The notes below the pieces were generated by a model. The model did no database searches, was not told the origin of the DNA, and saw only the letters and a program-made list of their open reading frames with translations. DNA of 64,000 nucleotides from Defluviimonas salinarum (GTDB lineage Bacteria > Pseudomonadota > Alphaproteobacteria > Rhodobacterales > Rhodobacteraceae): assembly GCF_026013545.1 (NCBI RefSeq), contig NZ_JAPDOG010000004.1, forward strand, positions 186,001 to 250,000. Direction: 5' to 3'. A program made the translations under genes and the position numbers. Of this stretch, positions 33,353-42,008 are shown in pieces (position 1 is the stretch's first letter; each line of letters begins with the position of its first letter).

Positions 33353-34410
33353 GCGACCTGTATCTGAAGATCGACCTGCAACACCCGGAATTTCATCTTG
33401 AAATCGACCGCCGAATCCCCCTTTCCGGCCTCACCGCGATCTTCGGCCCGAGCGGCGCGGGCAAGAGCACGCTCCTGCGGATCATCGCCGGGTTCGAGCG
33501 CGGCGCGGGCCATGTCGCCTTCGGTGACGAGACCTGGGAGGACGGGCGCCGCTTCGTGCCGCCGCACCGGCGGCAGATCGCGACGGTGTTCCAGGAGCCG
33601 CGGCTCTTCGGCCATCTCGACGTCGAGGCCAACCTCGCCTATGCCGCCCGCCGCAACGGCCAGACGGTGGCGCAGCCCGCGCTGATCGACCGCTTCGACC
33701 TCGGCCCGCTCCTGCGGCGCCGGACCGAGGCGCTCTCGGGTGGCGAGGCGCAGCGCGTGGCGCTCGCCCGCGCGCTCCTGACCCGGCCGCGGCTGATCCT
33801 GATGGACGAACCGCTCGCGGCCCTCGACCACGCCCGGCGCGGCGAGATCCTGCCCCATATCGAATCCTTACGCGACGAGGCGCGGATCCCGATCCTCTAT
33901 GTCAGCCACTCGCTCTCCGAGGTCGCCCGGCTCGCGACCCAGGTTCTGGCGCTCGACCGCGGCCGGGTCACCGGCCTCGGCCCGGCCGCCGAGATCCTTG
34001 CCGAGGCCGCGGTCCGGCCAGGTTTCGTCGGCACAGAACCCGGCAGCCTGATCGTGGCGCGTGTCACCGGCATGACCGAGGACGGGCTCTGCGAACTCGG
34101 TTTTTCCGGCGGCACGATCCTTACGCCCGAGGCAATGGGGTCCACCGGCGCGCCGGTTCGCCTCTTCATCCGCGCCCGCGACGTGATGCTCGCGCGGACC
34201 CGCCCCGAGGGCCTGAGCGCGCTCAACATCCTGCCCGCACGGGTCGAAGCGGTGACGCCCCTCGACGCGGCCGCCGCCGAGGTCGCGCTCGACTGCGGCG
34301 GCACGGCGCTGCGCGCCCGCATCACCCGCCGCTCGGTCGCGGCCCTCGACATCGCGCCCGGAACCGAATGCCATGCGATCCTGAAGACCGTGGCGCTGGC
34401 CCGCGACTAG
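33349..34410 (+). CDS. modC: Molybdate ABC transporter ATPase
   Basis: The product is 353 residues: an ATPase domain with Walker A GPSGAGKST (about 32-40), signature LSGGEAQRVALARAL, Walker B LILMDEPLAALD and switch His in VSHS. A C-terminal TOBE/MOP domain follows (NILPARVEAVTPLD...), which can bind oxyanion. Because the regulator has no such domain, this is one of few local molybdate-binding sites. ATG 33349 overlaps the modB stop. Confidence 0.94.
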   Translation: MSDLYLKIDLQHPEFHLEIDRRIPLSGLTAIFGPSGAGKSTLLRIIAGFERGAGHVAFGDETWEDGRRFVPPHRRQIATVFQEPRLFGHLDVEANLAYAARRNGQTVAQPALIDRFDLGPLLRRRTEALSGGEAQRVALARALLTRPRLILMDEPLAALDHARRGEILPHIESLRDEARIPILYVSHSLSEVARLATQVLALDRGRVTGLGPAAEILAEAAVRPGFVGTEPGSLIVARVTGMTEDGLCELGFSGGTILTPEAMGSTGAPVRLFIRARDVMLARTRPEGLSALNILPARVEAVTPLDAAAAEVALDCGGTALRARITRRSVAALDIAPGTECHAILKTVALARD

Positions 34411-34445
34411 TTGCGTTCCGCCGCCCTTCCGTTAGGCTCCGCCCC

Positions 34446-35141
34446 ATGTCTCGCTCCGCGCTCATCGTCGCCCACGGCCAGCCCTCGGACCCCAACCCCG
34501 CCGAGGCCGACCTCGCCGCCGTTGCGAAGGCCGTGGCTCGCGAACTGCCCGGATGGAGGATCGGTTCGGCCACGCTCGCCGCGCCGGATGCCCTGAAGAA
34601 CGCCCTGCAAGAACTCGACAAACCTGTCATATTTCCGTTCTTCATGGCCGACGGCTGGTTCATCCGCAGCCTGCTGCCGCGCCGCTTAGCCGAGGCTGGC
34701 GCGGAGGGCCTGCAGATCCTTCCCCCCTTCGGGCTCCGGCGCGAAACCACCGATCTCGCGATCCGCATCGTCCGCGACACCTGTGCCGTAGCTGGCTGGC
34801 CCGAGACCGACACGACGCTGATCCTGGCCGCGCACGGATCGGGCCGCAGCCGCGCTCCCGCCGAGGCCGCCCGCGCGATCGAGGCCGCCATCGCTGGCGC
34901 CCTGACGCTCGCCGGCATCCGCACCGGCTTCATCGAGGAGCCGCCGGGCCTCGCCGAAGCCGCGCTTGGGGCCGGCCCACGGTCGCTCTGCCTGCCGCTC
35001 TTCGTCGCGCGATGGGGCCATGTCGTGACCGACATCCCCGCGGAACTGGCGGAAGCCGGCTACACCGGCCGGCTCCTCGATCCGATCGGAACCCATCCCG
35101 ACGTGCCGGCACTGATCGCCGGCGCCCTGAGGGCGGCATGA
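34446..35141 (+). CDS. CbiX/SirB-type sirohydrochlorin chelatase-like protein
   Basis: The product is 231 residues with two CbiX-like repeats, each starting with a histidine-containing strand: ALIVAHGQPSDPNP (N-terminal) and LILAAHGSGRSRAP (about residue 120). These are the metal-insertion histidines of class II chelatases. It would insert Co or Fe into sirohydrochlorin, or Ni for other tetrapyrroles. It lies 35 bases after modC and may share its transcript. The metal and substrate are not determined. Confidence 0.8.
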   Translation: MSRSALIVAHGQPSDPNPAEADLAAVAKAVARELPGWRIGSATLAAPDALKNALQELDKPVIFPFFMADGWFIRSLLPRRLAEAGAEGLQILPPFGLRRETTDLAIRIVRDTCAVAGWPETDTTLILAAHGSGRSRAPAEAARAIEAAIAGALTLAGIRTGFIEEPPGLAEAALGAGPRSLCLPLFVARWGHVVTDIPAELAEAGYTGRLLDPIGTHPDVPALIAGALRAA

Positions 35142-35201
35142 ACCACACAGCCGTCGATCTCCCCTGCCGTTCGGACACGGAAGGCCATTGTGCCCGCGCC
35201 C

Positions 35202-35235
35202 GTTTTGTGAAGGTTTTGTGACAGTTTTGTAACGG
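35202..35235 (-). promoter_or_regulatory. Pho-box array upstream of the Na/phosphate symporter
   Basis: Three direct repeats with an exact 11-base period (TTTTGTGAAGG, TTTTGTGACAG, TTTTGTAACGG, starting at 35203, 35214 and 35225) read on the minus strand as the half-site CTGTCACAAAA and variants. This is the PhoB-box format (a 7-base word plus 4 A/T). It ends 35 bases before the gene start. Confidence 0.8.
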
Positions 35236-35270
35236 CCGCGACTCGCAGCCACGCCTCGGAGGACCGCCGC

Positions 35271-36935
35271 TTGCCCGAAACCTCGCCGATGCTGTTCGTC
35301 CTGCATGTCGCGGGCGCCGCCGCGCTTCTGATCTGGGCCGTCCGCCTCGTGCGCACCGGCGTCGAGCGCGGCTGGTCGGTCCAACTCCGGCGACTGCTGC
35401 GGCGCGGCTCGGAGAGCCGCTGGCTCGCCGCACTCTCCGGCACCGGGGCGGCGGTGGTGCTGCAAAGCTCGACCGCCGTCGCCATCCTCACCTCGAACTT
35501 CGTCGCCGCAGGCACGCTCGCGGCCGGGGCGGGTCTCGCGATCCTGCTCGGCGCCGATCTCGGCTCGGCGATCGTGGCGCAGATCCTGCTCACGCGCGCT
35601 GACTGGCTGGTGCCGGTCCTGCTCGTGGCCGGCGTGGGCATGTTCCTGAAGTCGTCGAGCCGCGATTTCCGCATGGCCGGGCGGGTGCTGATCGGCCTCG
35701 CCCTCATCTTCGTCTCGCTGACGATGATCCGCGACGCGACCGAGCCCCTGCGCGACAGCCCGGCGCTTGCGAGCGCGATGCGCTATCTCGGCGGCGATCC
35801 GGTCACCGCCTTCGCGATCGGCGCGCTCTTCGCCTGGGCGGTGCATTCCTCGGTCGCCGCGGTGCTCCTCTTCGTCACGCTGTCGGCGCAGGGCATCCTG
35901 CCGGTCACGGCCGGCGTCGCGATGGTGCTCGGCGCCAATCTCGGCGGCGCGGTCATCGCCTATGTGCTCACCCTCGGTTCCGAGATCGCGGCCCGGCGGG
36001 TCATCGTCGCCAATCTCGCGCTGCGCGGCGGCGGCGCGGCGGCCGCACTGATGGCGCTCTCGTCGCTCGCGCCCCCGCTCGACCTGCTCGGTGCGACGCC
36101 CGCGCGCCAGGTCATCAACCTGCACCTCGCCTTCAACCTCGTGCTGGCGCTTGTGGCGCTGCCGCTCACCGGACCGGTTCTCGCGCTTGTCGGGCGCTGG
36201 ATCACGCCACCGCCGGAAGCGGCGGGCCTTGCGCGGATCAGCGCGCTCGATCCCGCCGCGCTCCCGCAACCGGACCGCGCGCTCGCCTGCGCGGCACGCG
36301 AGGTTCTGCAGATGGGCGAAGGCGTGGAGGCGATGCTCCGCACCGTCGCCGGCCTTTACGAGACTTGGGACGACAGCACCGCCGCCGCAATCGAGGCCAA
36401 GGAATCCGAAGTCGACAAGATCCACATCGCGACAAAGCTTTACCTCGCGAAGCTGCAGCGGTCGACCGACGACGAGGATGTCAGCCGGCGCGGACTCGAA
36501 CTGGCCGACATGGCAGTCAATCTGGAAAGCGCGGGCAATGTCATCGCCGACACGATGCTCGGCCTCGCCCGTCGCCTCGACCAGGGCGGGGCGAGCTTTT
36601 CCGACACCGGCTGGCAGGAGATCAAGGATTTCCACGACCGCGTGCTCGCCAATGCTCAGGCCGGACTCAACGTGCTGATGACGCTCAACCCCGATGCCGC
36701 GCGCGCGCTGGTCGAGGAAAAGGACCATGTCCGCGACATGGAGCAGCGTCTGCAGCGCTCGCATCTCGACCGGCTGAAGCAGGGCCTGACCGAGAGCATC
36801 GAGACCTCGAACATCCACCAGGAGACGCTCCGGGCGTTGAAACAGGTCAACTCCGCCTTCACCATGATCGCCTATCCGATCCTGTCGGAGACCGGCGATC
36901 TTCTGGCGAGCCGCCTGACCCGCCAAAGCGGCTGA
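35271..36935 (+). CDS. Na+/phosphate symporter family protein with PhoU-like tail (NptA/YjbB type)
   Basis: The product is 554 residues with two Na/Pi-cotransporter repeats (about 8-330), each with the QSS signature (VVLQSSTAVAIL in repeat 1; AVHSSVAAVLLF in repeat 2), and a C-terminal PhoU-like helical domain (about 350-550). It should move phosphate with sodium across the inner membrane. The start is TTG 35271, with GGAGG eight bases upstream; ATG 35289 is an alternative. The Pho-box array just upstream indicates control by PhoB. The neighbouring chelatase gene ends 129 bases before it. Confidence 0.9.
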   Translation: MPETSPMLFVLHVAGAAALLIWAVRLVRTGVERGWSVQLRRLLRRGSESRWLAALSGTGAAVVLQSSTAVAILTSNFVAAGTLAAGAGLAILLGADLGSAIVAQILLTRADWLVPVLLVAGVGMFLKSSSRDFRMAGRVLIGLALIFVSLTMIRDATEPLRDSPALASAMRYLGGDPVTAFAIGALFAWAVHSSVAAVLLFVTLSAQGILPVTAGVAMVLGANLGGAVIAYVLTLGSEIAARRVIVANLALRGGGAAAALMALSSLAPPLDLLGATPARQVINLHLAFNLVLALVALPLTGPVLALVGRWITPPPEAAGLARISALDPAALPQPDRALACAAREVLQMGEGVEAMLRTVAGLYETWDDSTAAAIEAKESEVDKIHIATKLYLAKLQRSTDDEDVSRRGLELADMAVNLESAGNVIADTMLGLARRLDQGGASFSDTGWQEIKDFHDRVLANAQAGLNVLMTLNPDAARALVEEKDHVRDMEQRLQRSHLDRLKQGLTESIETSNIHQETLRALKQVNSAFTMIAYPILSETGDLLASRLTRQSG

Positions 36936-36937
36936 AG

Positions 36938-37840
36938 TCAGGCCGCCACCGCCTTGAGATGGCGGGAGAAGTCTGGATCGGCCATCAGCGCCTTGCAGCG
37001 TGCGAAGCGGCCGTCGGCATAGGCACGGAAATCCTCGGCCGGGTTGCCGGCGGCAAGCTGGATGAGGCCCCAGAGCGTCCAGAGAAGGTCGCACATCGCC
37101 TTGTAGATCACCATTCGCCCCCGGTCGCGCGGCACGGGTTCGCCGCCGAAATAGGCCCGCAGCATCTCCTCGTCCTGACCGGCCCCGAACCCGCCCTCGA
37201 CCGAAAGATCGCCGAGATCCCACATCGGATCGTTCATGCCGGAATATTCCCAGTCGACGATCCACATCCTGTCCCCGGTATCGAGGAAGTTCTCGCACAG
37301 CGGATCGCAGTGGCAGGGCGCGAGCGGCAGCGGCCTCGCGGCCAGCGCCTCGCGCACCGCGCCCGCCTCGGCGACGACGTCGTGATAGCCCTCCGGCAGG
37401 GCCACGTCCTTGGTCGCCAGCACGCCGAGGTAATCGTCGATCATCTGAAAGAGCTCGAAACGGAAGGGAAAGACGGCGCCCGAGCCATGCAGCTTCGCGA
37501 AGGCCGCGCCCGCGCGCGCCGCCGCGCCGGGACGGGCGCTGAACGCCTCGGGGCTCATCGTCACCGTGCCCGCGATGAACTCGGTCACCATGATCCCGGT
37601 GGCGGGATCGGCATGGATCACTGCCGGGCTCACCCCCGCCCGCGCCGCCTCGCGCGCCGCGACCGCCTCGTTCGCTCGGTCGATATATTCCTCGGTCCCC
37701 GCCCCCGGCAGCCGCAGGCAATGGCTTCCCACCCGGTAGACCCGGTTCGTCAGCCCGCCGAGCCGCTCGACCGGCCCACCGTCGCGGGCAAGCGCCGGGA
37801 TCGCCGCGATCGCCGCCCTTAGCTCGTCATCCTCACGCAT
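36938..37840 (-). CDS. Choline/ethanolamine kinase-like phosphotransferase (paralogue 1)
   Basis: The product is 300 residues of the APH/choline-kinase fold. Brenner's motif appears as CHCDPLCENFLDT (catalytic Asp, metal Asn) and the metal-binding motif as IVDWEYSGMNDPMWDLGD, typical of LicA/choline kinases. It would phosphorylate an amino alcohol such as choline or ethanolamine. It ends two bases after the convergent symporter stop and is divergent from a methyltransferase. A second family member lies at 41043 in the same region, next to an amine dehydrogenase and betaine-type importer. Confidence 0.82.
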   Translation of the reverse strand: MREDDELRAAIAAIPALARDGGPVERLGGLTNRVYRVGSHCLRLPGAGTEEYIDRANEAVAAREAARAGVSPAVIHADPATGIMVTEFIAGTVTMSPEAFSARPGAAARAGAAFAKLHGSGAVFPFRFELFQMIDDYLGVLATKDVALPEGYHDVVAEAGAVREALAARPLPLAPCHCDPLCENFLDTGDRMWIVDWEYSGMNDPMWDLGDLSVEGGFGAGQDEEMLRAYFGGEPVPRDRGRMVIYKAMCDLLWTLWGLIQLAAGNPAEDFRAYADGRFARCKALMADPDFSRHLKAVAA

Positions 37841-37927
37841 CGGCCCTCACTTCCCTTTCCCGCACAAAGGATTTCACATTCCCCACCCCGCGGCTATCAT
37901 CCGCCCGACCTTCAGGGGAACCGATCC

Positions 37928-38557
37928 ATGGGCGAGAGCAAGCATCAGGGCCATCTCGGCGCGGTCTACGGCGCGGCGAGCGCCGATGAGGTCGCGCGGC
38001 TCTACGACGGCTGGGCGGAGAGCTACGAGGCCGAGATGGCCGCCGCCGGCTATCGGCACCCGACGATCTGTCTCGCGCTTCTCGCCCGCCACCTGCCGCG
38101 CGGCGCCGCCCCCCTGCTCGATGCCGGCGCCGGCACCGGGCTCCTCGGCGACTGGCTCGGGATCCTCGGCTATCCCGAGGTCGAGGCGCTCGACCTTTCC
38201 GAAGGCATGCTCGCCATCGCCGCGCGCAAGGGCGTCTATACTAGGCTTCACCGCCTCGCCCTCGGCCGGACCCTGCCCTTCGCCGACGGCGCGTTCGCGG
38301 CCGTGGTCTCGGCCGGCGTCTTCACCTCGGGCCATGTCGGCGCCGAAGGCCTCGACGAACTGGTCCGCATCTGCCGACCCGGGGGCGTGATCGTGCTGAC
38401 CGTCAAGACGACGCTCTGGCAGCCGGGCTTTGCGCAACGCATCGCCGAACTGGCCCCCGCCGTCACCCTCGCCGAGGAAACCGCGCCCTATGTCTCGATG
38501 CCGGGCGAGGCCGGCACGGTCCCGAGCCTCGCCATCGTCCTGCGCCGCGAACCCTGA
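37928..38557 (+). CDS. Class I SAM-dependent methyltransferase
   Basis: The product is 209 residues with LYDGWAESYEAEMAAAGYRHP near the N-terminus, the SAM motif LLDAGAGTGLLGDWLG (about 60-75), acidic strand VEALDLSEGMLAIA and post-motifs FAAVVSAGVFTSGHV and RPGGVIVLTVK. It resembles Williams-Beuren-region-like and small-molecule methyltransferases. The substrate is unknown; its place beside choline-kinase-like and sarcosine-type genes makes an amine plausible. Copy 3 of the dispersed repeat follows its stop. Confidence 0.83.
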   Translation: MGESKHQGHLGAVYGAASADEVARLYDGWAESYEAEMAAAGYRHPTICLALLARHLPRGAAPLLDAGAGTGLLGDWLGILGYPEVEALDLSEGMLAIAARKGVYTRLHRLALGRTLPFADGAFAAVVSAGVFTSGHVGAEGLDELVRICRPGGVIVLTVKTTLWQPGFAQRIAELAPAVTLAEETAPYVSMPGEAGTVPSLAIVLRREP

Positions 38558-38560
38558 CCC

Positions 38561-38594
38561 CTTCATCTTGCCGAAAATATCCCCGCCGGAGGCA
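38561..38594 (+). repeat. Dispersed intergenic repeat, copy 3
   Basis: CTTCATCTTGCCGAAAATAT followed by CCCCGCCGGAGGCA, the reference copy, begins four bases after the methyltransferase stop. It is the exact reverse complement of 396-429. Confidence 0.75.
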
Positions 38595-38607
38595 AGCAAC
38601 ACCCGCC

Positions 38608-41046
38608 TCATGCGCGCACTCTGAGATTGCCTGGATCATAGAACGGCGCGAGCCCGATCTCTGCCGCAAAGACCTCGTTCGCGACGACCAGCTCGTAGCG
38701 ACCCGACATCAGGAAATCGTCGGTCACGCCCCCGGTATGGCGCACGTAGCCGTAGCCGACGCTCTTTCCGACCGTGTAGCCATGGCCCCCCGAGGTCAGA
38801 TAGCCCACCGCCTCACCATCCCGGAGGATCGTCTCGCGCCCCACGAGCACCGCCGCCGGATCGTCGATCGTGAACCCCGCGAGCCGCTTCGCCGGCACCT
38901 GCCCCGCCAGCGCCTCCAGCGCCGCCCGGCCGATGAAATCGGTGTTCCGGTTCAGCTTCACCGCCCAGCCGAGCCCCGCCTCGAAGGGCGTGTCGGCCGG
39001 CGTGATATCGGCCGACCAGGCGCGGTATCCCTTTTCAAGCCGCAGGCTCTCGATCGCGCGGTAGCCCACCGGGCGAACCCCCTCGCCGGCACCCGCCGCC
39101 ATCAGCGCATCGAAAATCGCGCCGGTCGCGTCGAGCGGCACATGCAGCTCCCAGCCAAGTTCGCCCACATAGGTGATGCGGAGCGCGCGGACCCTGGCCC
39201 CGGCCACCTCGATCTCTCGCACATGGCCGAACGGGAAACCCTCGTTCGACACATCCGCATCGGTGACCCGCGCCAGCACGTCACGCGCCTTCGGCCCCAT
39301 CAGCGACAGCACCCCCCAGTCCTCGGTCACGTCGCGGATCGCGACATCGCCCTCCGGCAGATGCTCGGCGATCCAGGCGAGGTCATGGGCCCTGAACCCG
39401 GTTCCGGTGACGATGTAGAACCGGTCCTCGGCAAGCCGTGCGACGGTGAGGTCGGCCTCGATCCCGCCGCGCGAGTTCAGAAGCTGCGTATAGGTCAGCC
39501 GCCCCGGCGCCTTCGCCACGTCGCCCGCGCAGACATGATTCAGCGCCCGCGCCGCGTCCGGGCCCGTCACCTCGTATTTCGCGAAGGAGGACTGGTCGAA
39601 GATTCCCACCGCCTCGCGCACATGGCGATGCTCGGCGCCGACATGGTGGAACCAGTTCTGCCGCCCCATCGCATAGAGATCGCGCGGCTCCACCCCCTCA
39701 GGTGCGAACCAGTTCGGCCGCTCCCATCCGAGCTTCGAGCCGAAGACCGCCCCGTGCCGCTTCAGCCGCTCATAAAGCGGCGAGACGATACGCGGCCGGC
39801 CCGAGGTATATTCCTCGTGCGGATAGGCGATGGTGTAGTGCTTGCCATACGCCTCGCATGTCCGTGCCGAGACCCAGTCGCGGTCCCGGTGCAGCCCGGA
39901 GAAGCGGCGGATATCGACCGACCAGAGATCCAGGGGCGCCTCGCCCCGGATCACCCAGTCGGCGAGCACCCAGCCGGCACCGCCGCCCGAGGCGATGCCG
40001 AAGGCGTTGAAGCCCGCGCCGACGAACATGTTGGCGCATTCCGCCGCGCGCCCGAGAATAAAATTTCCATCCGGCGTAAAGCTTTCCGGCCCGTTGATCA
40101 TCTGCTTGACGCCGACCTCGGACAGCGCCGGAACCCGTGCGATCGCCTGCACCAGATGTTGCTCGAAATGGTCGTAGTCATCCTCGAAGAGGTGGAACTG
40201 CCAGTCGTTCGGGATGTCGCCCGTGGACAGGGGCTGCGGGTTCGGCTCGTAGCCCCCCATGACCAGCCCGCCGACCTCCTCCTTGAAGTAGGTTCGCCGG
40301 TCGGGGTCGCGCAGGGTCGGCGCGTCGCCAGCAAGCCCCGGCACCTTCCCGGTGACGATGTACTGGTGGCGCACCGCCTGCAGCGGCACGTTGATCCCGG
40401 CCATCGCACCGACCTGCCGCGCCCATTGCCCGGCGCAGTTGACCCCCGTCTCGCAAGCAATTGCGCCCTGGTCGGTCTCGACATGGGTGATCCGGTCGCC
40501 CGCCATCCGGAATCCCGTGACCCGCACCCCCTCGAAGATCCTCGCACCATGCATCCGCGCGCCCTTCGCGAGCGACTGGGTGATGTCGGAGGGCGAGGCC
40601 TGCCCGTCGGTCGGCAGCCAGCTTGCGCCCACGAGGTCTGAGACCTCCATCAGCGGCCACATCCGCTTCACCTCATCGGCGGGAATCAGATGCATCTCCA
40701 TCCCGAAGGACCGCGCCGTGGTGGCGAGCCGCTTGTACTCGGTCCAGCGGTCCGCGTTGGTGGCAAGGCGCAGGCAGCCCGTCATCTTCCAGCCGGTCTC
40801 GAGCCCGGTCTCGGCCGCGAGCCCCTTGTAAAGCTCGACCGAGTACTTCAGCACCCGGGTGATCGCCGCCGAGGAGCGGAGCTGGCCAACCAGCCCCGCC
40901 GCATGCCAGGTGGAACCGGAAGTCAGCCGCCCCTGCTCCAGAAGCACGACCTCGGCGCGGTGATCGCGGGCGAGGTGATAGGCGGTCGAACAACCGATGA
41001 TGCCGCCGCCGATGACGACGATCCGGGCGTGAGAGGGAAGTGTCAT
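38608..41046 (-). CDS. FAD-dependent GcvT-family oxidoreductase (dimethylglycine/sarcosine dehydrogenase type)
   Basis: The product is 812 residues. An N-terminal DAO-type FAD domain (about 8-380) has ARIVVIGGGIIGCSTAYHLARDH and SGSTWHAAGLVGQ, where the His is the covalent FAD attachment site of dimethylglycine and sarcosine dehydrogenases. An FAO_M linker and a C-terminal GcvT/aminomethyltransferase domain (about 430-810) for tetrahydrofolate follow. It demethylates a tertiary or secondary N-methyl amine such as dimethylglycine or sarcosine, giving 5,10-methylene-THF. The ATG at 41046 overlaps the preceding kinase-like gene stop by four bases. Its substrate is not known. Confidence 0.88.
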   Translation of the reverse strand: MTLPSHARIVVIGGGIIGCSTAYHLARDHRAEVVLLEQGRLTSGSTWHAAGLVGQLRSSAAITRVLKYSVELYKGLAAETGLETGWKMTGCLRLATNADRWTEYKRLATTARSFGMEMHLIPADEVKRMWPLMEVSDLVGASWLPTDGQASPSDITQSLAKGARMHGARIFEGVRVTGFRMAGDRITHVETDQGAIACETGVNCAGQWARQVGAMAGINVPLQAVRHQYIVTGKVPGLAGDAPTLRDPDRRTYFKEEVGGLVMGGYEPNPQPLSTGDIPNDWQFHLFEDDYDHFEQHLVQAIARVPALSEVGVKQMINGPESFTPDGNFILGRAAECANMFVGAGFNAFGIASGGGAGWVLADWVIRGEAPLDLWSVDIRRFSGLHRDRDWVSARTCEAYGKHYTIAYPHEEYTSGRPRIVSPLYERLKRHGAVFGSKLGWERPNWFAPEGVEPRDLYAMGRQNWFHHVGAEHRHVREAVGIFDQSSFAKYEVTGPDAARALNHVCAGDVAKAPGRLTYTQLLNSRGGIEADLTVARLAEDRFYIVTGTGFRAHDLAWIAEHLPEGDVAIRDVTEDWGVLSLMGPKARDVLARVTDADVSNEGFPFGHVREIEVAGARVRALRITYVGELGWELHVPLDATGAIFDALMAAGAGEGVRPVGYRAIESLRLEKGYRAWSADITPADTPFEAGLGWAVKLNRNTDFIGRAALEALAGQVPAKRLAGFTIDDPAAVLVGRETILRDGEAVGYLTSGGHGYTVGKSVGYGYVRHTGGVTDDFLMSGRYELVVANEVFAAEIGLAPFYDPGNLRVRA

Positions 41047-41948
41047 AGCGGCACCTTTCCGTGGCGGCCCTGATAGCGGTCGAGCGCGGCGTCGAGCCGG
41101 CCGAGATAGTCGCGCGCGTGGGCGTCGTAATCGGCCCCCGGTACGGCAAGGAAGATCTCCGACACCATCGCCCACATCGCCTCGCGCGCGAGCGAGGCGC
41201 ATTGCATCGCGTCGAAAGCGCGGACCATCGCGGCCTCCGGCACCGCGCCGAAATAGGCACCCAGCAACGCCTCCGCCGCCTCGGCACCCATCCCGGCATT
41301 GGAGGCGGCCCCGGCAAGGTCGAACATCGCCGTGCCGAAGCCCGCATACTCGTAGTCGATGAGCCAGAGCCGCCCGTCCGCATCCTCGAGGAAATTCGCC
41401 GGCAGGAGATCGTGATGGCCGTAGACGATCGGCAGGGGCAACTGCGCCGCCTCCATCGCCGCCGCGACGCCGGTCAGACGCGGCAAGTCCAGCGCGAAGC
41501 GGCTCTTCCGCTCGGCGAGCACCCGCGCATAGTCGCGGATCACGTGGAACACCCAGAACATCGCTGCCGGGCCAGAGACTTCGAGCGGCATCTTCGCGTG
41601 GAACGCGCGCAGATACCGCCCCACCCGTTCCGGATCGGCGGCAACCTCCGCCTCGCCCCAGGTCCGCGCGTCGACGAAGGCCGAGACCATCACGCCGGGC
41701 CCTGCGAATTCCACCTCCGGCGCGAAGCCCGCCCGGTACGCCGCCCGCGTCGCCATCACCTCGTTGGCACGGCTCACGTGGTGGAAGGGGAAATCCTCGC
41801 CGAACCGCACGACATGGGAACCGGCCGCGTCCACCACCTTCCAGCTCTCGTTCGACAGCCCCCCGACCAGCGGCTCGGCAACGATCTCGCCCCGCCAGCA
41901 GGGCAGCGCCCGGATGCGATCAAGTGCCACCGCCCGCCCCTTCTTCAT
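41043..41948 (-). CDS. Choline/ethanolamine kinase-like phosphotransferase (paralogue 2)
   Basis: The product is 301 residues of the same fold as the gene at 36938, with GLSNESWKVVD, Brenner motif YGHHDLLPANFL and LIDYEYAGFGTAMFDLAG. ATG 41948 is chosen; the preceding 14 codons belong to a dispersed repeat whose tail supplies the start region. It is translationally coupled (ATGA) to the FAD/GcvT dehydrogenase, so kinase and dehydrogenase act on one pathway. An unusual pairing is that choline-type kinases normally feed lipid head groups, not demethylation. Confidence 0.83.
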   Translation of the reverse strand: MKKGRAVALDRIRALPCWRGEIVAEPLVGGLSNESWKVVDAAGSHVVRFGEDFPFHHVSRANEVMATRAAYRAGFAPEVEFAGPGVMVSAFVDARTWGEAEVAADPERVGRYLRAFHAKMPLEVSGPAAMFWVFHVIRDYARVLAERKSRFALDLPRLTGVAAAMEAAQLPLPIVYGHHDLLPANFLEDADGRLWLIDYEYAGFGTAMFDLAGAASNAGMGAEAAEALLGAYFGAVPEAAMVRAFDAMQCASLAREAMWAMVSEIFLAVPGADYDAHARDYLGRLDAALDRYQGRHGKVPL

Positions 41949-41973
41949 TGCCCCAAATACCCCCGCCGGAGGC
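41943..41973 (+). repeat. Dispersed intergenic repeat, copy 4
   Basis: CTTCATTGCCCCAAATACCC followed by CCGCCGGAGGCT. It lies between the permease stop and the kinase-like gene and overlaps that gene's start codon, unlike the other copies. Confidence 0.65.
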
Positions 41974-42008
41974 TCCCGCGCCCGCCACACGCGCGCCGCC
42001 CGAAAACC

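Noticed and set aside
41949-41990. Upstream start for the second choline-kinase-like gene
   Set aside because: These codons are the dispersed repeat; the conserved protein begins at ATG 41948.
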